From: Atherinomorus stipes
Taxonomy: Eukaryota > Chordata > Actinopteri > Atheriniformes > Atherinidae
Assembly (NCBI GenBank): GCA_023101725.1
Contig: JALJCO010013405.1
Location: 105,730 to 169,729, forward strand
DNA length: 64,000 bases
Direction: 5' to 3'
A model generated the notes under the pieces. The model was not told where the DNA came from, did no database searches, and saw only the letters and a list, made by a program, of their open reading frames with translations. This document shows, in pieces, positions 1 through 11,199 of this stretch; the stretch's first letter is position 1, and every line of letters starts with the position of its first letter. A program made the position numbers and the translations under genes.

Positions 1-2340
1 ATTGATCTGCCTACGTCATCCAATAAAATTCTAAGTAGAGTTTCTTATCAGACAACTTAACGCTTAAATGCCAAAGCCGAGACAAGTGTCTGCACTTGAG
101 TTCCCACGGCTCTAAATGCACCATAGAAGAAGAGGCGCTGCTTTGTTAAGACATTAGTCTCACAGAAAGGAAAGTGTTAATGTTCGATTGCTTTGGTGAG
201 CAGTTCAATATGTTTTTATAACTACAGATTACGCATTATTTAAACCTGGAAAAACAACGTCTTCACTGAAATTTAAACTCACTTTTAATCGATCAGCATT
301 AAACATCCATGACAACATAAAAGGAGAACCAGAGCCTGGGCATTGATCTCTAATTCAGTGCTTGCTCTCTAGTGTTCCACCCTAGAACACAACACATACC
401 CTTAAACATTTGACGGCTTTGGTCAGACTTCTTGAAATTCCGGTCCTGTTTGCAGACATGAAAGACTGATCAAAGAGTGGAGCCGACCTTGCAGCCATGT
501 TTTATGGAAACCTGGGGTCTTGTTCACAATCAGTATTGTTCTCTTCCCTTTTTAAAAAAAATCTTGTTTGTTTACTTCTTTACTTTTTACAAATGTTTCC
601 AGACAGTGTACATACACTGGTACCTATTATCTAATATCTGTAATACCCTGGAGGAGTTTTCCCTCCAAGATTAAAGGTTTAGAGCTGATATCATGCATCT
701 CCTGGGCTGCTGTTTCACTCATGATCACAGAAAAACATGCATCTCAGAAAAGATCCACCATCACCTTTAATCTGATGCACTTTTGGCATTAAAAAGCAGC
801 GTCAAGCCAGATGGTTATTACTGACAGTATTTTTTCATGCCTATTACTTGAGAGACAGAAATGAGGGGTTGGGAGTCATTTGTAGTATAGGGATGGGGTG
901 CATATGTGTGTGCGTCCAAATGTGTGTTTTGTGTTATATACTTGGATGTGTGAAGGCTTGATTTTTATTTTAATATGCATCTGGTTTTATTATGTCAAGC
1001 ATTTGTGTTGCCTTTTAAGAGTGTGAAAAATGCTTTATAAATAAAGTTTCATTTAATTTGATTTGAAAAACTAAAAATAAACGTCTGAAAATAATTTCCC
1101 AAGGTCTAAATGTAATGCATTAACTTTTCTTCATAAACTGGACTGCTCAAGTTTTGCAAAGATTTAATGTGTTACTCCTATAGCCTTGCAAACCTTGCAA
1201 AAGTCTCCCAAGCCTCCGTACAGGCAGATCCAAGACTCTGATCTATGATACCTCCAGGCACTTGAATTTAAATGCTAATGCTTTTAGTCCGAGCCCGCAG
1301 ACTACAATCTTAACTGGCAAGCCAAGTGACTCCAATACCCACTACAAGTTAGAGCTGCAGGAGAAATGCTTAGTGGAGAGCAGTGGTGTGAAGCTACAGA
1401 GTGGATTTTTTCCGGTGGCTTTGTAGGCTGTGGAAGTCATTTGACTACCAAGAAGACCCTGTCAACAGAGAATCTGCTGCTTTTCAGAACTAACTGAGAA
1501 AACCAAGGCAGACGGTGAATAAGAAGTGCTGTCACTCAGCCAGTATACGGTGCTGCATTGCATGAGGTTCAGATTATGCAAATGAAAACAAATAGCAAAT
1601 TTGTAATGATGAATGAATAAATGTAACAGCAATGTATCACAATACATGATACTGTTATATGAATATGGATTGTGTAAAAAAAATGGCTTAACATTTCTAC
1701 ATTATTTCTCTAGTGACCAATTTATTTTTTCAACTCATTTGTTTGACATTTAGTTCAAATATTCAGTCTCATGTTGTTAACTAACATATTTGCAACTTTT
1801 ATGATGGCTTGATGACTTTCTATCAGCTGCTCAAATTGGTCTGAAAACCAGATTCCAAAACATAGATTGTTTAATTTTCCTACAATTAGGTGGCCTGTGG
1901 GAAGTTACAGGTTTAGTGCCCCTGTAAAAGTTACATGGCACCCCATAAAAAAAAAGCCTTTTCTATTGTTATATTACTTACTTGTAATTTACTTGTATTG
2001 TAGTTTCATTTTGATTAGTGGATCCTAAATCACACTGAATTTAAATCATATGGTGACTGAATCTGACATAATGTCAAATATCAAATCACTATCCACTGTA
2101 TCGATATATTATTGTATTGTGATCAAATCAGTGATTTGATCTATCATCCCCTTCCCCCTTAAATTTAGCCAAATATAAATTTTATGAAATCAATACACTT
2201 GTCTCCTCAGAGTATCAATGAAAAAATATTAGGGCTGTCAGTTTAATGCATTAATTAGATTATTAATTACACTGCAAATTAATGCATAAAAAATAAATAA
2301 TTGTGATTAATTTAGAGTGCCAGTTCATTGGACAAGCATT
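1..2340. other. No gene recognised; old repeat debris
   Basis: No conserved coding exon is seen on either strand; the short open frames lack motifs. Around 990-1065 there is a stretch ending in a TTTATAAATAAAGTTTC-like tail, which resembles the 3' end of fish LINE/SINE transcripts. At 2085-2130 there is an AT-rich ATCGATAT-type stretch, and at about 2230-2310 an AT-rich tract with ATTAAT motifs that begins GGGCTGTCA, a start also seen near 44915. These are anonymous old repeats. Confidence 0.5.
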
Positions 2341-2779
2341 TTAAATTTGGCTCGCTGAATGACCTGGGCATTGGGTGGCAGTAATGCGCCTGAAGCTGTT
2401 TGCAAACCGCCAATAAACACCAAAAGAAGAGGAAGAAGACGTGTCAATAGCTGTGTCTCATGCTGCAGGCTGTACACTTCGAAGTGTGCAGAGTAAATAG
2501 GCTACAGAGTGTGCTACGTAGTCTGCGCACTCTGAAGCCGCCTTCTGAAACAGTAGGCTGCTGAAATGGGACAGCCTAGATAACTCCCTATCTCGTTCCC
2601 TGGCAACTGCAGACAAGACAGCTGTCAGAGTTTAAAAGCCAATCAAGGCATCTTCACTTTTGCAGATAATTGCCGTTTTTGTTGGCACTCTAATCAGAGA
2701 AGTGTGAATAAATACGGAGGAATAGCCTTTAAAAAAAAGAGACGACGAAAGTGACATTTGAAATTGAGGAAGACAATAC

Positions 2780-2880
2780 AACATGGAGAAGAGCCAGGCG
2801 AGCCCTGCTCTGGCTGAGAGAGCAACATGTCCGGGTACTAACTTCAATCAAATTTGAAGCAAATGCGATCCATGTAATTA
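2780..2880 (+). other. Possible 5' exon of Harbinger transposase
   Basis: Between the left TIR and the first sure transposase exon there is an ATG at 2783 followed by a short open stretch with an arginine/leucine-rich reading in one frame. Related Harbinger genes often have a short basic first exon here. I see no convincing splice donor, so this is only a candidate. Confidence 0.2.
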
Positions 2881-3206
2881 TAAAATTCAGTTGTTGCCGT
2901 AAATAGGCCGAAGCCACAAGCCAAAACTATTTGAAGTCCCTGCCTGTGGTAACAAATGTAGCCAACACAGACTCGCACACACACACCCACACACATTCAT
3001 TCATTCATGTACCTAATCATGAGGGATTTTCAGAAGTAAATCTCAAATGTATAGGTCGTCTTAATAATCATGTCAGGTGTTAGTTTGTTAATCTGCATGG
3101 TGTAAAATATCCTTAGGGCCTTATATCTAAAATGTTTATGATTTAAAATTGAGGCATAGCTTTTTACATAATAAGCCAACTTTCCCCTCTCTTTCCACCT
3201 AAACAG

Positions 3207-4327
3207 CACAGGCATTTGAACTGCCGTATCAACCCATCAGTGCCTGTGTTGGACAAGTATTTCAGAGGAGAAGACACCCAGCAGGATCTTCATCTGAGCA
3301 GGGAGGCCCTTGCTGTGCTGCAGGGATTCCTACAGCAGGAAAGGCGCAGTGGATGGGGTGCCACAATAGAAAATCTTGTTTTTCCTTTTTTTGGTTGGCC
3401 TCTGGGACATCCTACAGGGTGGTCTCCAGAGTGTTTGGAATGTCCCGTTCCACCATCCACAGCATCGTCAATCAAGTCACCAAGGTGGTGGTGGCCAATC
3501 GCCACCAGGTCATCCACCTCCCAACAACAGAGGCATAGTTGGAAGCTGTGTCTCGAGAGTTTGCAGGGCTGGCTGGTCATCAAGCTTTTTCCAGTGCTGC
3601 AGGTGCCATCGACGGCTGCCATGTCAGAATAAAGGCACCAGGCGGCCCTGATGGTCACTGTTACAGAAACTGCACATTGTTTCCATCCATAATCATACAA
3701 GCTGTCTGTGACCATCAGGGTTGTTTCACTGACACCTACGTGGGCTGGCCGGGGTCAGTTCATGGCTCCCAAGTCCTCTGACACAGCCCACTGTACAGGA
3801 GGGCACTGTACCCTCCTCCAGGGCACTTTATCTTGGCTGATGGTGGGTACCCTTGACTTCGGCAGCCACTCCCCCTCATCACTCCCTACAAAAGGCCGCT
3901 GTGAAGTGTGGGAGCCCAGAGCTTCAACAATCATCACTCCAGGGCACGCTCAATTATAGAGTGTGCTTTTGGGATGATGAAGAGCAGGTTCCGCTCCATC
4001 TTCCTGCAGGCGCGGGAGGTTCACCACACCTTCGCACCATACGTCAGTGACCAAAAAACCTGTTAGATTTTGTACAATAAATTGCACAGTATCTCATTTT
4101 CTTTCTCTCTTTTTATTTTTAAGGTCATTACAGCATGTGCCATCCTCCACTACATCTGCCTCGGGGTGGGGGACATCATAGACCCAGAGGAAGAGCCTGT
4201 GGAGGATGAGCCAGAGGATAAGGGGGAGATGGAGCTGGATGCAGCTGGTGGTGCAGCCTGGCGGGACCGACTGTCAGCCGAGGTATCAGCCCTGGAAGAA
4301 GTGCCCCCTGATCATGACTATTTATAG
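3207..4327 (+). pseudogene. Harbinger transposase (HARBI1-like DDE nuclease), damaged
   Basis: This is the transposon nuclease, expected to cut and join element ends in the nucleus. Exon A (3207-4042) follows a polypyrimidine/AAACAG acceptor; exon B (4124-4327) follows an 81 bp intron with a GTCAGT donor and TTTTTAAG acceptor, phase 0. Visible features are a helix-turn-helix stretch (FGMSRSTIHSIVNQV, about 3440-3480), the first catalytic Asp in AIDGCH (3611-3613), the second in ADGGYP (3839-3841), the Glu in IIECAFGMMKSRF (3959-3961), the conserved GWPGSVH block, and an acidic C-terminus ending SALEEVPPDHDYL. Damage: a frame change near 3370 and four in-frame stops at 3536 (TAG), 3779, 3854 and 3902 (all TGA). 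The family assignment is firm; activity of this copy is not expected. It converges on the Myb-like partner gene. Confidence 0.88.
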
Positions 4328-4608
4328 AGGTAAATTAAAGAAGAGGTAAAAGGTTTGTGTTGCCAAGATGTGATGATGCCCACTGCTTATTAATGCTTCC
4401 TTATGCAAACGGTGACATGGCAGCTGTCGACCTGGCAGTCCCGCAAACCGATGTCGTGGACAAGGAAAACACTCTGGGGACCACCCTATAGTCAGGGTCC
4501 CATGGCATCCCTTTCAGGTTCACTAGCATAGTTAGGACCTCCCTGCTGTGTTGTTGTTAATTGTGTTTAAAATACTTTTTTTCCTGAATTTCTGCACATT
4601 TTCTGTAG

Positions 4609-6125
4609 TCAAATAAAAAAGTTAGAAACATTTATTGCAGACAGTCTTTTATCTAATTTTTTTTCAATGCATTTTTCCAGCAGTGACAATAGTCTCTCCA
4701 TTTCTTCTGGCCTTCTTTCCTCTGCCTCTCTTTGGAGCTGCATGTCCTCCCTCAAGAGGTCCACCAGATCATCCCTCTTCTTCCTCTTTCCTCTCCCTGT
4801 CCCTCTGTCCTCCAGGACTTACTGGCTACCCACTGCCGAACTTGGCCCTGGTCTGTCTTCTTCAATGGAGGCAACTAGGACAAGGGGGTTGTTGGACGGC
4901 CTTTGTTCCAGCACCTCATCCATGAGGACATACCGGGGCCAAGTTGCAGCAGTGGGTTCATGTCCCACTCCTCCAGTCCCTGGATACTTGCACTCTGGAG
5001 GCAGAAGGACACCACACACAATAGTCATCAGCAGCAGTGATCATATACAAGTCTTCTTAGGGCAACAAACACTGAGGCAAAGGATGTGCGTCATATTATA
5101 CATACTTTATATTTTTTCTTAAGGTTATCCCAATTCTTCTTAGCCTGGGCAGGCGCGACTTTGTTCTGTAGGCCCATTTTCTCCAGGACAGTCCTGATAA
5201 AAAGGGAAGAGAAATAGGACAAATAAAACAATTGTTAAATTCACAGTCGCACAAACTTGAAGAAAGGTGGCTGCAACATAAGGTGCTGCAATGGAGTGTT
5301 TGAAGTGTTTGTGGGGGATTAGCACACAACTGATAGGTTGTTTCCTTGCAAAGTACCTATCACAGACTGACAACTATTTTTTTTTCTCTAATATGCTTGT
5401 AGACTTACTTCCAACGAACACTGGCAAAAAACTTAGCGCCCGTGAAGAAGGCTTCATTTTTGGCCCTCAGCCTAATAAATTCGTCCGTCCGGTCCTTGGT
5501 CCCTAAAGAAAGAAAACAAATTAATAGTTCACAACTTTGCTGGCTGGAATATATCTCTGTGGTATAAATTCTGGTCTTCCAGCTGCAATGTAAAGAGGGC
5601 GAACAGCTTATGTTACTCATTTTATGACCAACAATGTTGGCTAAATACATGCAATATCATTATTATTGTCAGTAATTTTTTTTGTCTAACTTTCAGTATG
5701 ATTTAGTCATATCATATGAAATAATGTGTGATTATGATGAATCTTACATTAATGACAGTATATGCTCACTGTTACTGTATTGTAAGCTAATACTCATCAA
5801 GGGTAAATACATAAACATGAGAAATGACTGCTTAATAATTTTAAATGATTTTTATTTACAAGTGTTGCTTATCATTGGACACTTTAGTGAACTAATGCAT
5901 TTACAGAGGCCAGACGGCTTTTAATTAACTTTCAGGTGCAGTCAGCTTTCGTTTGGTGGTGACAACTGACCAATGTTGTGTCATTTGTACGATTTTAATG
6001 TATTTTCATGTGAAGAAATTTTTTTTTCCTTTCAAATGCATGGCTCCATCACATTTACAGTAAGGTATGCAGTACTTACACTTGAGAATGTACTCTTTGG
6101 GGTTTTGCTGCTCACTTTCAGCCAT
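4609..6125 (-). pseudogene. Harbinger Myb/SANT-like partner protein, four exons, one stop
   Basis: This is the second Harbinger gene. In this superfamily the Myb-like protein binds element ends and helps bring the nuclease into the nucleus. Exons on the minus strand: 6125-6080 (starts MAESEQQNPKEYIL, donor GTAAGT), 5502-5409 (acceptor TTCTTTAG; W.KDRTDEFIRLRAKNE, the start of a trihelix-type SANT domain), 5193-5106 (acceptor TTTTATCAG; LEKMGLQNKV then KKNWDNLKKKYK, donor GTATGT) and about 4992-4609. Exon lengths of 46, 94, 88 and 384 nt keep one frame for about 203 codons. Exon 4 has the CKYPGTGG and TAATWPRYVLMDEVL blocks, a basic stretch, and a C-terminal coiled coil rich in E, R and L (MERLLSLLEKC). 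The only visible lesion is an in-frame TAA at 4819-4821. Whether that stop is fixed or a sequencing or allelic variant cannot be told here. Confidence 0.85.
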
Positions 6126-6399
6126 TGTGTGCAATGAATTCTGGGATAGGCGAGGCCACAAAGGAGACATCGCATGTATCCTTCGTTTCAGGCCACATGG
6201 AGTGTGGGTTTGGAGGGTGCATTTGGAGGCTCCTTCAGACGTTTTTGAAATGGGACAGTTCTGTACTTAGCGTACCGCTGTCACATATGCAGTCAAGGAA
6301 TCCGCACTTGGCAGTGTGCAGACTGCAACATGAGACACAGCTAATGAGTCACTGTACAGAACTTCATAGGCTGTGTTGGCACAGGGTTGCATGGAAAGT

Positions 6400-6802
6400 T
6401 TAAAGCTAGGGTTGGAAATGTTGGAAAAACTGTTCGAGCAAGCTACATAAAAAAAAACACCTCTAGAGACCACGCCTTCACAGAGCAGGGATGTGTGCGC
6501 CAATGTTGTACGAGCAGGTTAACGATAACAGCTGAGTGAGTAGCTCGTTAGCTTGATTGTAAACAGCTGCCAAACCACGTTTCTGAAAGCATGAATCCAC
6601 TCACCTCCAACTCCTTTTGCAGTGTAAAAAGTCCAAACTGCAAACGTCACCGCCACAGAGAACTGCAGCTCTCACAGAGGTCTGACTTTTTTCCCTCTTT
6701 TTTATGAATACAAGCTTTATTGACTGCTGTCAGGATGGAAGGACCATTTCACCCAGTATAACAAAACGTGTTTCTGAGCCGGATTACCAACTCTGGCTTT
6801 AA
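6400..6802. mobile_element. TTAA-flanked MITE, family 1 (short copy)
   Basis: TTAA at 6400-6403 is followed by AGCTAGGGTTGGAAATG. The right end reads GGATTACCAACTCTGGCT followed by TTAA at 6799-6802. The two ends are imperfect inverted repeats. Copies occur at 11905-13537 (interrupted) and 56638-57298 (longer). No coding capacity. The TTAA target suggests piggyBac-like mobilisation, which is inference. Confidence 0.75.
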
Positions 6803-7251
6803 AGGACTGCTTTAAGTTTTAAGTAAAGACTAATTACTTACAAATACTGTAAAGAATTAGATTTAAAAAAATGTAATCGCCTGACAGCCATAAAAAACAC
6901 TTGTAGTGATGTTTTCCAGAAATCGATCAACAATATCAAAGCCACGTGGAAAACAATAAATGAACTTCTTCATAGAAATAGAACACCTTTTAACTATCCT
7001 TCAACTTTTTCACGTTTTGGAAGTAAAAGTTTCTGTGACCACTTTGAAATTGCATGTCGGTTTATTAGTTATTTTTCAAATGTCGTCGCTGCTCTTGCAA
7101 AGAGAATGAATGCAATTGTAAATCCATTCAATTACATCAAAGGTACATTTTCCTCTTTCAGCGAGTTTGAACCACCTTCTTCCAATGACACTGTATGAAA
7201 AGTGAGATTTCTGTCAGTAAGCGGTACTGTAGATTTCTGTGGAATTTCAGG
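6803..7251. other. No gene or clear repeat recognised
   Basis: AT-rich sequence with no conserved coding exon, no TIR pair and no microsatellite of note. Confidence 0.4.
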
Positions 7252-7615
7252 TTTACAACCAGGCGTGGCGCTAGAATTCCCACTCAGGACGGGCCTGCTC
7301 AGATTGGGATGGGCCCAATATTAACTTCTAAACTTCAATACACATAACCTCTCAGAGTCATGTACACTGCACTTGGTTTTTCAACATTTTGTACAGCTAC
7401 ACAACTCCAGTTAAACTTAAGGGACTGACATATACACATGAGTCACAAAAAGGGAAAACATTCATTTCTACCACCGCCACATAACCTCACAAACCAATAT
7501 AGACCTTAATTCCTTCTTGAAATTCATTTTTCTCACATGGAATGTATGCATCCCTAGTTAAACTTAGGGAATGACATATACAATTGAATCATGGTGCCAG
7601 AAGGAAAAAGGAAAG

Positions 7616-8029
7616 ACTCAAGGCCATTTTTTTTTTTCTGTACCGCTTATCCTGTTCAGGGTCGCGGGGGTTGCTGGAGCCTATCCCAGCTATTATCAGG
7701 CGAGAGGCGGGGTACACCCTGGACAGGTCGCCAGTCTGTCGCAGGGCCAACACAGAGAGACAGACAACCATTCACACTCACATTCATACCTAGGGGCAAT
7801 TTAGAGTAACCAATTAACCTAGCATGCATGTCTTTGGACTGTGGGAGGAAGCCGGAGTACCCGGAGAGAACCCACGCATACACGGGGACAACATGCAAAC
7901 TCCACACAGGAAGGCCACGGTTGGAATTGTTCGAACCCCCTCCCCAGCCGGGAATTGAACCAGTGACCTTCTTATTGTGAGGCTGCGGTGCTAACCACCA
8001 CACCACCGTGCAGCCATAACACTCAAGGC
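7616..8029 (-). repeat. tRNA-derived SINE with 9 bp target duplication
   Basis: On the minus strand the element begins GGCTGCACGGTGGTGTGG and shows pol III promoter-like boxes (TGGTTAGCACC; GGTTCAATTCC), then the widely dispersed fish body with GTGGAGTTTGCATGTTGTCC and GTCCAAAGACATGCATGC, ending in an AAGCGGTACAG(A)n tail (poly-T at about 7626-7638 on +). It is flanked by the direct repeat ACTCAAGGC at 7616-7624 and 8021-8029, marking insertion by LINE machinery. It lies inside the hAT-like element and is therefore younger than it. A degenerate relative is at about 53540-53775. Confidence 0.85.
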
Positions 8030-8240
8030 ATGATGGGAAAATATCAAATGACTCCGTCCCATTTCCTACAATAACGGCCATTCATGTGTTCCGATGCTGT
8101 TGTTGAACCGTTCATGAAAAATTAACCATTGAATTACTTAATTGTGAGACAAATCTACACTGATGTGATGCTTTTCAAATTGTGATGATCGATATTTTGC
8201 AAGAGTACCTAACTGCAGTTACGATAGCCGATAAGGATGC

Positions 8241-8449
8241 CGCCATATATCCAATCCAGACAGGAAGTTTCCAGCGGAAGTTAGTTAAACTCCACTAAGA
8301 GTATTTATCTGCGGCTTGCAAACTGATGCGTTCCGTGTAGTCGGGTGGTTAGGGTTAGGGAAAGGGTCAGGGGTAGAGTTAAATTTTAGTAAATTACATG
8401 AAGAACACACTTCCAATTAGGACTTCCGGCATGGATTGGATATATGGCG
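8241..8449. mobile_element. Small MITE with 28 bp TIRs
   Basis: The left end CGCCATATATCCAATCCAGA and the reverse complement of the right end CGCCATATATCCAATCCATG begin an imperfect 28 bp inverted repeat that reaches GGAAGT in both arms. The 209 bp unit includes GGTTAGGGTTAGGG at about 8349-8362. No coding content. Confidence 0.6.
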
Positions 8450-9359
8450 ACGTCTCGTGACTGCAGTTGGGTCCCTCTCATATTTTGCGCGATATAAACC
8501 AATCATTGGGGAAGCGTAAATGTGGAGGGGTGTGTGGTTTGGCTGTGGAAGGTGGAGCAGCGTGCAAACGAGTAACAGCTGTGTCTCCCCTGCCTTTTAC
8601 TGCAGTTACTGAGCTGCACATCACATCCGATACTTCTGGCCATTCCTCGTGCTCATACAGGTCAATTCTGCCTAATTCAGTCTAGATAACATTTCCTTGT
8701 CTGATTGTTCAGTTTTTCTCAGAAACAGCTCTTGAGTGTTTCCTTCATATATTCATTTATTTTTTTCGATCTGAAGTAGTGAAAGTGAAGGGCTTTCACT
8801 GCCGTGTCTGCAAGTATGACGGCTGCAATCGCGTAATGTTGTTTCCCAAGCTTTATAAATTAATAGCCCACAAATTATGAGCAGACCAGAAACATACCTG
8901 ATCATCTCATTTAGAAGTTATTCTGTTTTTAAAAGAAAACAACTGAACTGGAAGAATCCATTTACTGTCTTGTTAACAAGTTTGATGTTTTTTGCAGCTT
9001 TGAGTACAAAATGCTGATCTATTGGCAGTCTCACAGAGTGGGCCCATAGTGCAGGTGGGTGGGCCCAGGCCCAGTAGGCCCACCCATAACGCCGAGGCCG
9101 TTTACGACTGCACATGACAATTTACAGGCAACACTGAGAACTGCTGAGAATTGTCGGACATTGACGAGTAACTTTTTGGAAGTTGTCCCTCCTCTTAACT
9201 CTAGGTGAGGCAAGGACATGTAAATGAAAATGCTGTGAGCCATACAAATGTAAACCAGGGTAACAGGTGGAGTTTACCTAAGGTGATGAGATCTTGAGAA
9301 AATCTGGTGCAGGTGTGTAGAAAGTTGTTCCCAACACAGAAAAAAAAGCAAATGTTCAA

Positions 9360-9360
<1 letters not shown>

Positions 9361-9391
<31 letters not shown>

Positions 9392-9395
9392 AATA
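9361..9395. repeat. (AAT)n microsatellite
   Basis: Interrupted run of about ten AAT/ATA units, directly visible. Confidence 0.9.
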
Positions 9396-10048
9396 GAACA
9401 GGAAAATAAATTTCACCAATCAATATTGTTTTTATTTATTTTACTGGTGTTTTCTTGGTGGTTTTAGTCATTTTTTTATTCATTTATTTTCTTTTTTAAT
9501 CTTATCCTGTAATTTTATTGGTGACTTTACCTGTGATCTGTGGTGTTTTGACTTATTTTATCAATGATGTTGCTACCATTGTAAAGCACTTTGGTCAGCT
9601 AAGGAAATGTGCTATAGAAATAGAAAATGAGACAAAAATGCTGACAAGCTGCGTCTAAGTGGAAAAAAGAAATCATTCCAATCAGAGATTCCAGCTGTCA
9701 TGTTTATATGGACCATGGATAAGGTGATCTGATCAGTTGTATTTTTCTTTCTTTCTTTCGGCTCTAATAGCCTTTATTTGACAGTGATAGACAGATTAGA
9801 GGGTCAATGAGAGTGGTTGATGACATGTAGCAAAACGGTCGAGGCCAGGAATGCCATGCATCTGTTAAACCCACTGAACTACACAACGTTGAACAGAATA
9901 AGTGAAATGCACCGAATATAATACATCAGAAGAAAACGGTTCTTTTCCTTTCTGTCTGTTTTTGTTTTGACCATAGAAATGCTGAATAATCATTATCTTT
10001 TTCAGTTTCTACCAAAAACGTCATATCTACCATGGTCCTCTTGTGTTT
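9396..10048. other. No gene; possible LINE 3' tail
   Basis: The sequence near 9570-9625 (TTGTAAAGCACTTTGGTCAG then a GTGCTATAGAAATAGAA-type end) resembles the 3' tail of fish RTE/L2-type retroelement transcripts. Nothing coding is recognised in the rest. Confidence 0.35.
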
Positions 10049-10700
10049 AGCTCATAGACTGTATATAATTACTGGACGTAGCTTCCGGTCTCTTCTGAAT
10101 AGAGAAATGTGAAGCCAGTTGGGCGTGTCTTACCGTCGCCATCTTGCCGTGTCACGTACGTCGTCACTCCAGGAAAATCCTAAAATGGGCACAGCGCGGC
10201 CGCGGGACAAATGATTGACAGCTGACGTACTGTGGGCTAAACGCTAACTGAGCTAACACGAAACTAAGAGGAGCTAACAAAGATAAGCCCCCTAAGCGGC
10301 ATGGTTAAGGTAAGACATGCTTAGACTTGCAATTCGCTGACTAAACACCGCCGTTGTGCGACTCTGTAACAAACTGAGACCTTATTAAGAGCAAAGAAGG
10401 AGCTAACTAGGAGCCTCCGGTCGGCAGGCGGAGCTTCCGGTCTGTCATAAGGACACGCCCTTAATTATGTGTAATTTGAAGAATAAATAACATCTAAACG
10501 AATGAGTTATAAAAAAATTCACCCCCCTCACAGTTGACATGAAGGTAAACGTGACCTAATAAACCTAAAATGATTTTTTGAACCAGGCTGTAAACCTGTT
10601 TATTTCTGCTGTGAAGTCGGCGTTTTTAACATGGGAGTCTATGGGGATTTGCTCGCTCTTGGAGCCAGCCCCTAGCGGATGAAGGGAGGATTACACTAAA
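10049..10700 (+). repeat. Dispersed fish repeat, copy 1 of tandem pair
   Basis: Starts near CTGTATATAATTACTGGACG and contains GTGAAGCCAGTTGGGCG, a GCCATCTTGCC block and AAATGATTGACAGCTGACG. The block 10110-10440 recurs at about 11200-11545 in the same orientation, and inverted at about 45480-46058. No TIRs or coding frame recognised. Confidence 0.65.
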
Positions 10701-11195
10701 TACAATGCGGAAGAGAGCTTCACTGTTCTGAGGCGGAGTTTGCCCCTTGGTTTAGCTGCTATCTTTCCTGAATCTTCCTACGTCACGAAACCCTCACCTG
10801 GATCAAAGCATGCACAAGAACAACACGCAACAGAAGCAATCAGCAGCCAGCTGGATCTTTCATTACAGACTGCGGCTGTGAAAAGTTCGGTTTGAAGTCG
10901 ATCAAGAAGAAAGAGGGAGACTTATCAATGTAGATCTGTCAATGTAACTATTTTTAGGTGTACAAATAGATGTGATGTGTCAGTAGGCAGCGCATCAGTA
11001 CTGATCATCTTTGTTTATTGTTTATACAGCTGCTGGACGCGACATACACCGCACTCCAAGTTGACAGTTGGAGATGTGAAGGAGTTTCACCGCAGACCTC
11101 ACGTTTGACCAGGACGACCACCTCTGTCATCGCCATGGACTGTTAATAGAGAGGGATGAACCTTCCGCTATGTCAACCTTTGGTTTCTGAGGAGC
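10701..11195. other. Spacer between the two repeat copies
   Basis: No coding motif recognised. The stretch has GC-richer patches and several short stop-interrupted frames. It could be the unique interior of a larger composite repeat whose two flanks are the tandem copies. Confidence 0.3.
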
Positions 11196-11199
11196 TAAA

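Larger units (their letters stand above)
2446..6345 (+). mobile_element. Complete PIF/Harbinger DNA transposon
   Basis: The ends are terminal inverted repeats: 2449-2486 begins AGCTGTGTCTCATGCTGCAG, and the reverse complement of the right end (6342 leftward) begins AGCTGTGTCTCATGTTGCAG, with similarity running about 38 bp. The ends are flanked by a 3 bp direct repeat AAT at 2446-2448 and 6343-6345, as expected for the 3 bp target duplications of PIF/Harbinger elements. The unit of about 3.9 kb contains the two genes typical of the superfamily, a DDE nuclease on + and a Myb/SANT-like protein on -, placed tail to tail with about 280 bp between their stop codons. The transposase carries several nonsense codons, so this copy is not autonomous as it stands. 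Clear TIRs, target duplication and splice sites suggest moderate age. Confidence 0.9.
7252..9108. mobile_element. Probable non-autonomous hAT element
   Basis: The left end begins CAGGCGTGGCGCTAG at 7260, preceded by TTTACAAC (7252-7259). The right end, read in reverse from 9100, begins CGGCCTCGGCGTTATG and is followed by TTTACGAC (9101-9108). The flanking 8-mers agree at 7 of 8 positions, as expected for a hAT 8 bp target duplication; the TIRs are only about 10 of 15 alike. Subterminal GGGCCCA/GGCCCACC motifs are present at both ends. A SINE (7625-8020) and a small MITE (8241-8449) lie inside. No transposase frame is left. Confidence 0.5.

Noticed and set aside
3290..3715. 141-codon minus-strand ORF
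   Set aside because: Shadow of the Harbinger transposase on the opposite strand.
7656..8081. 141-codon minus-strand ORF with WWLAPQPHNKKVTGSIPG
   Set aside because: Translation of the tRNA-SINE; such frames occur wherever this SINE lies and do not represent a gene.
8349..8362. GGTTAGGGTTAGGG, telomere-like
   Set aside because: Only two to three units within a small MITE; too short to call an interstitial telomere.
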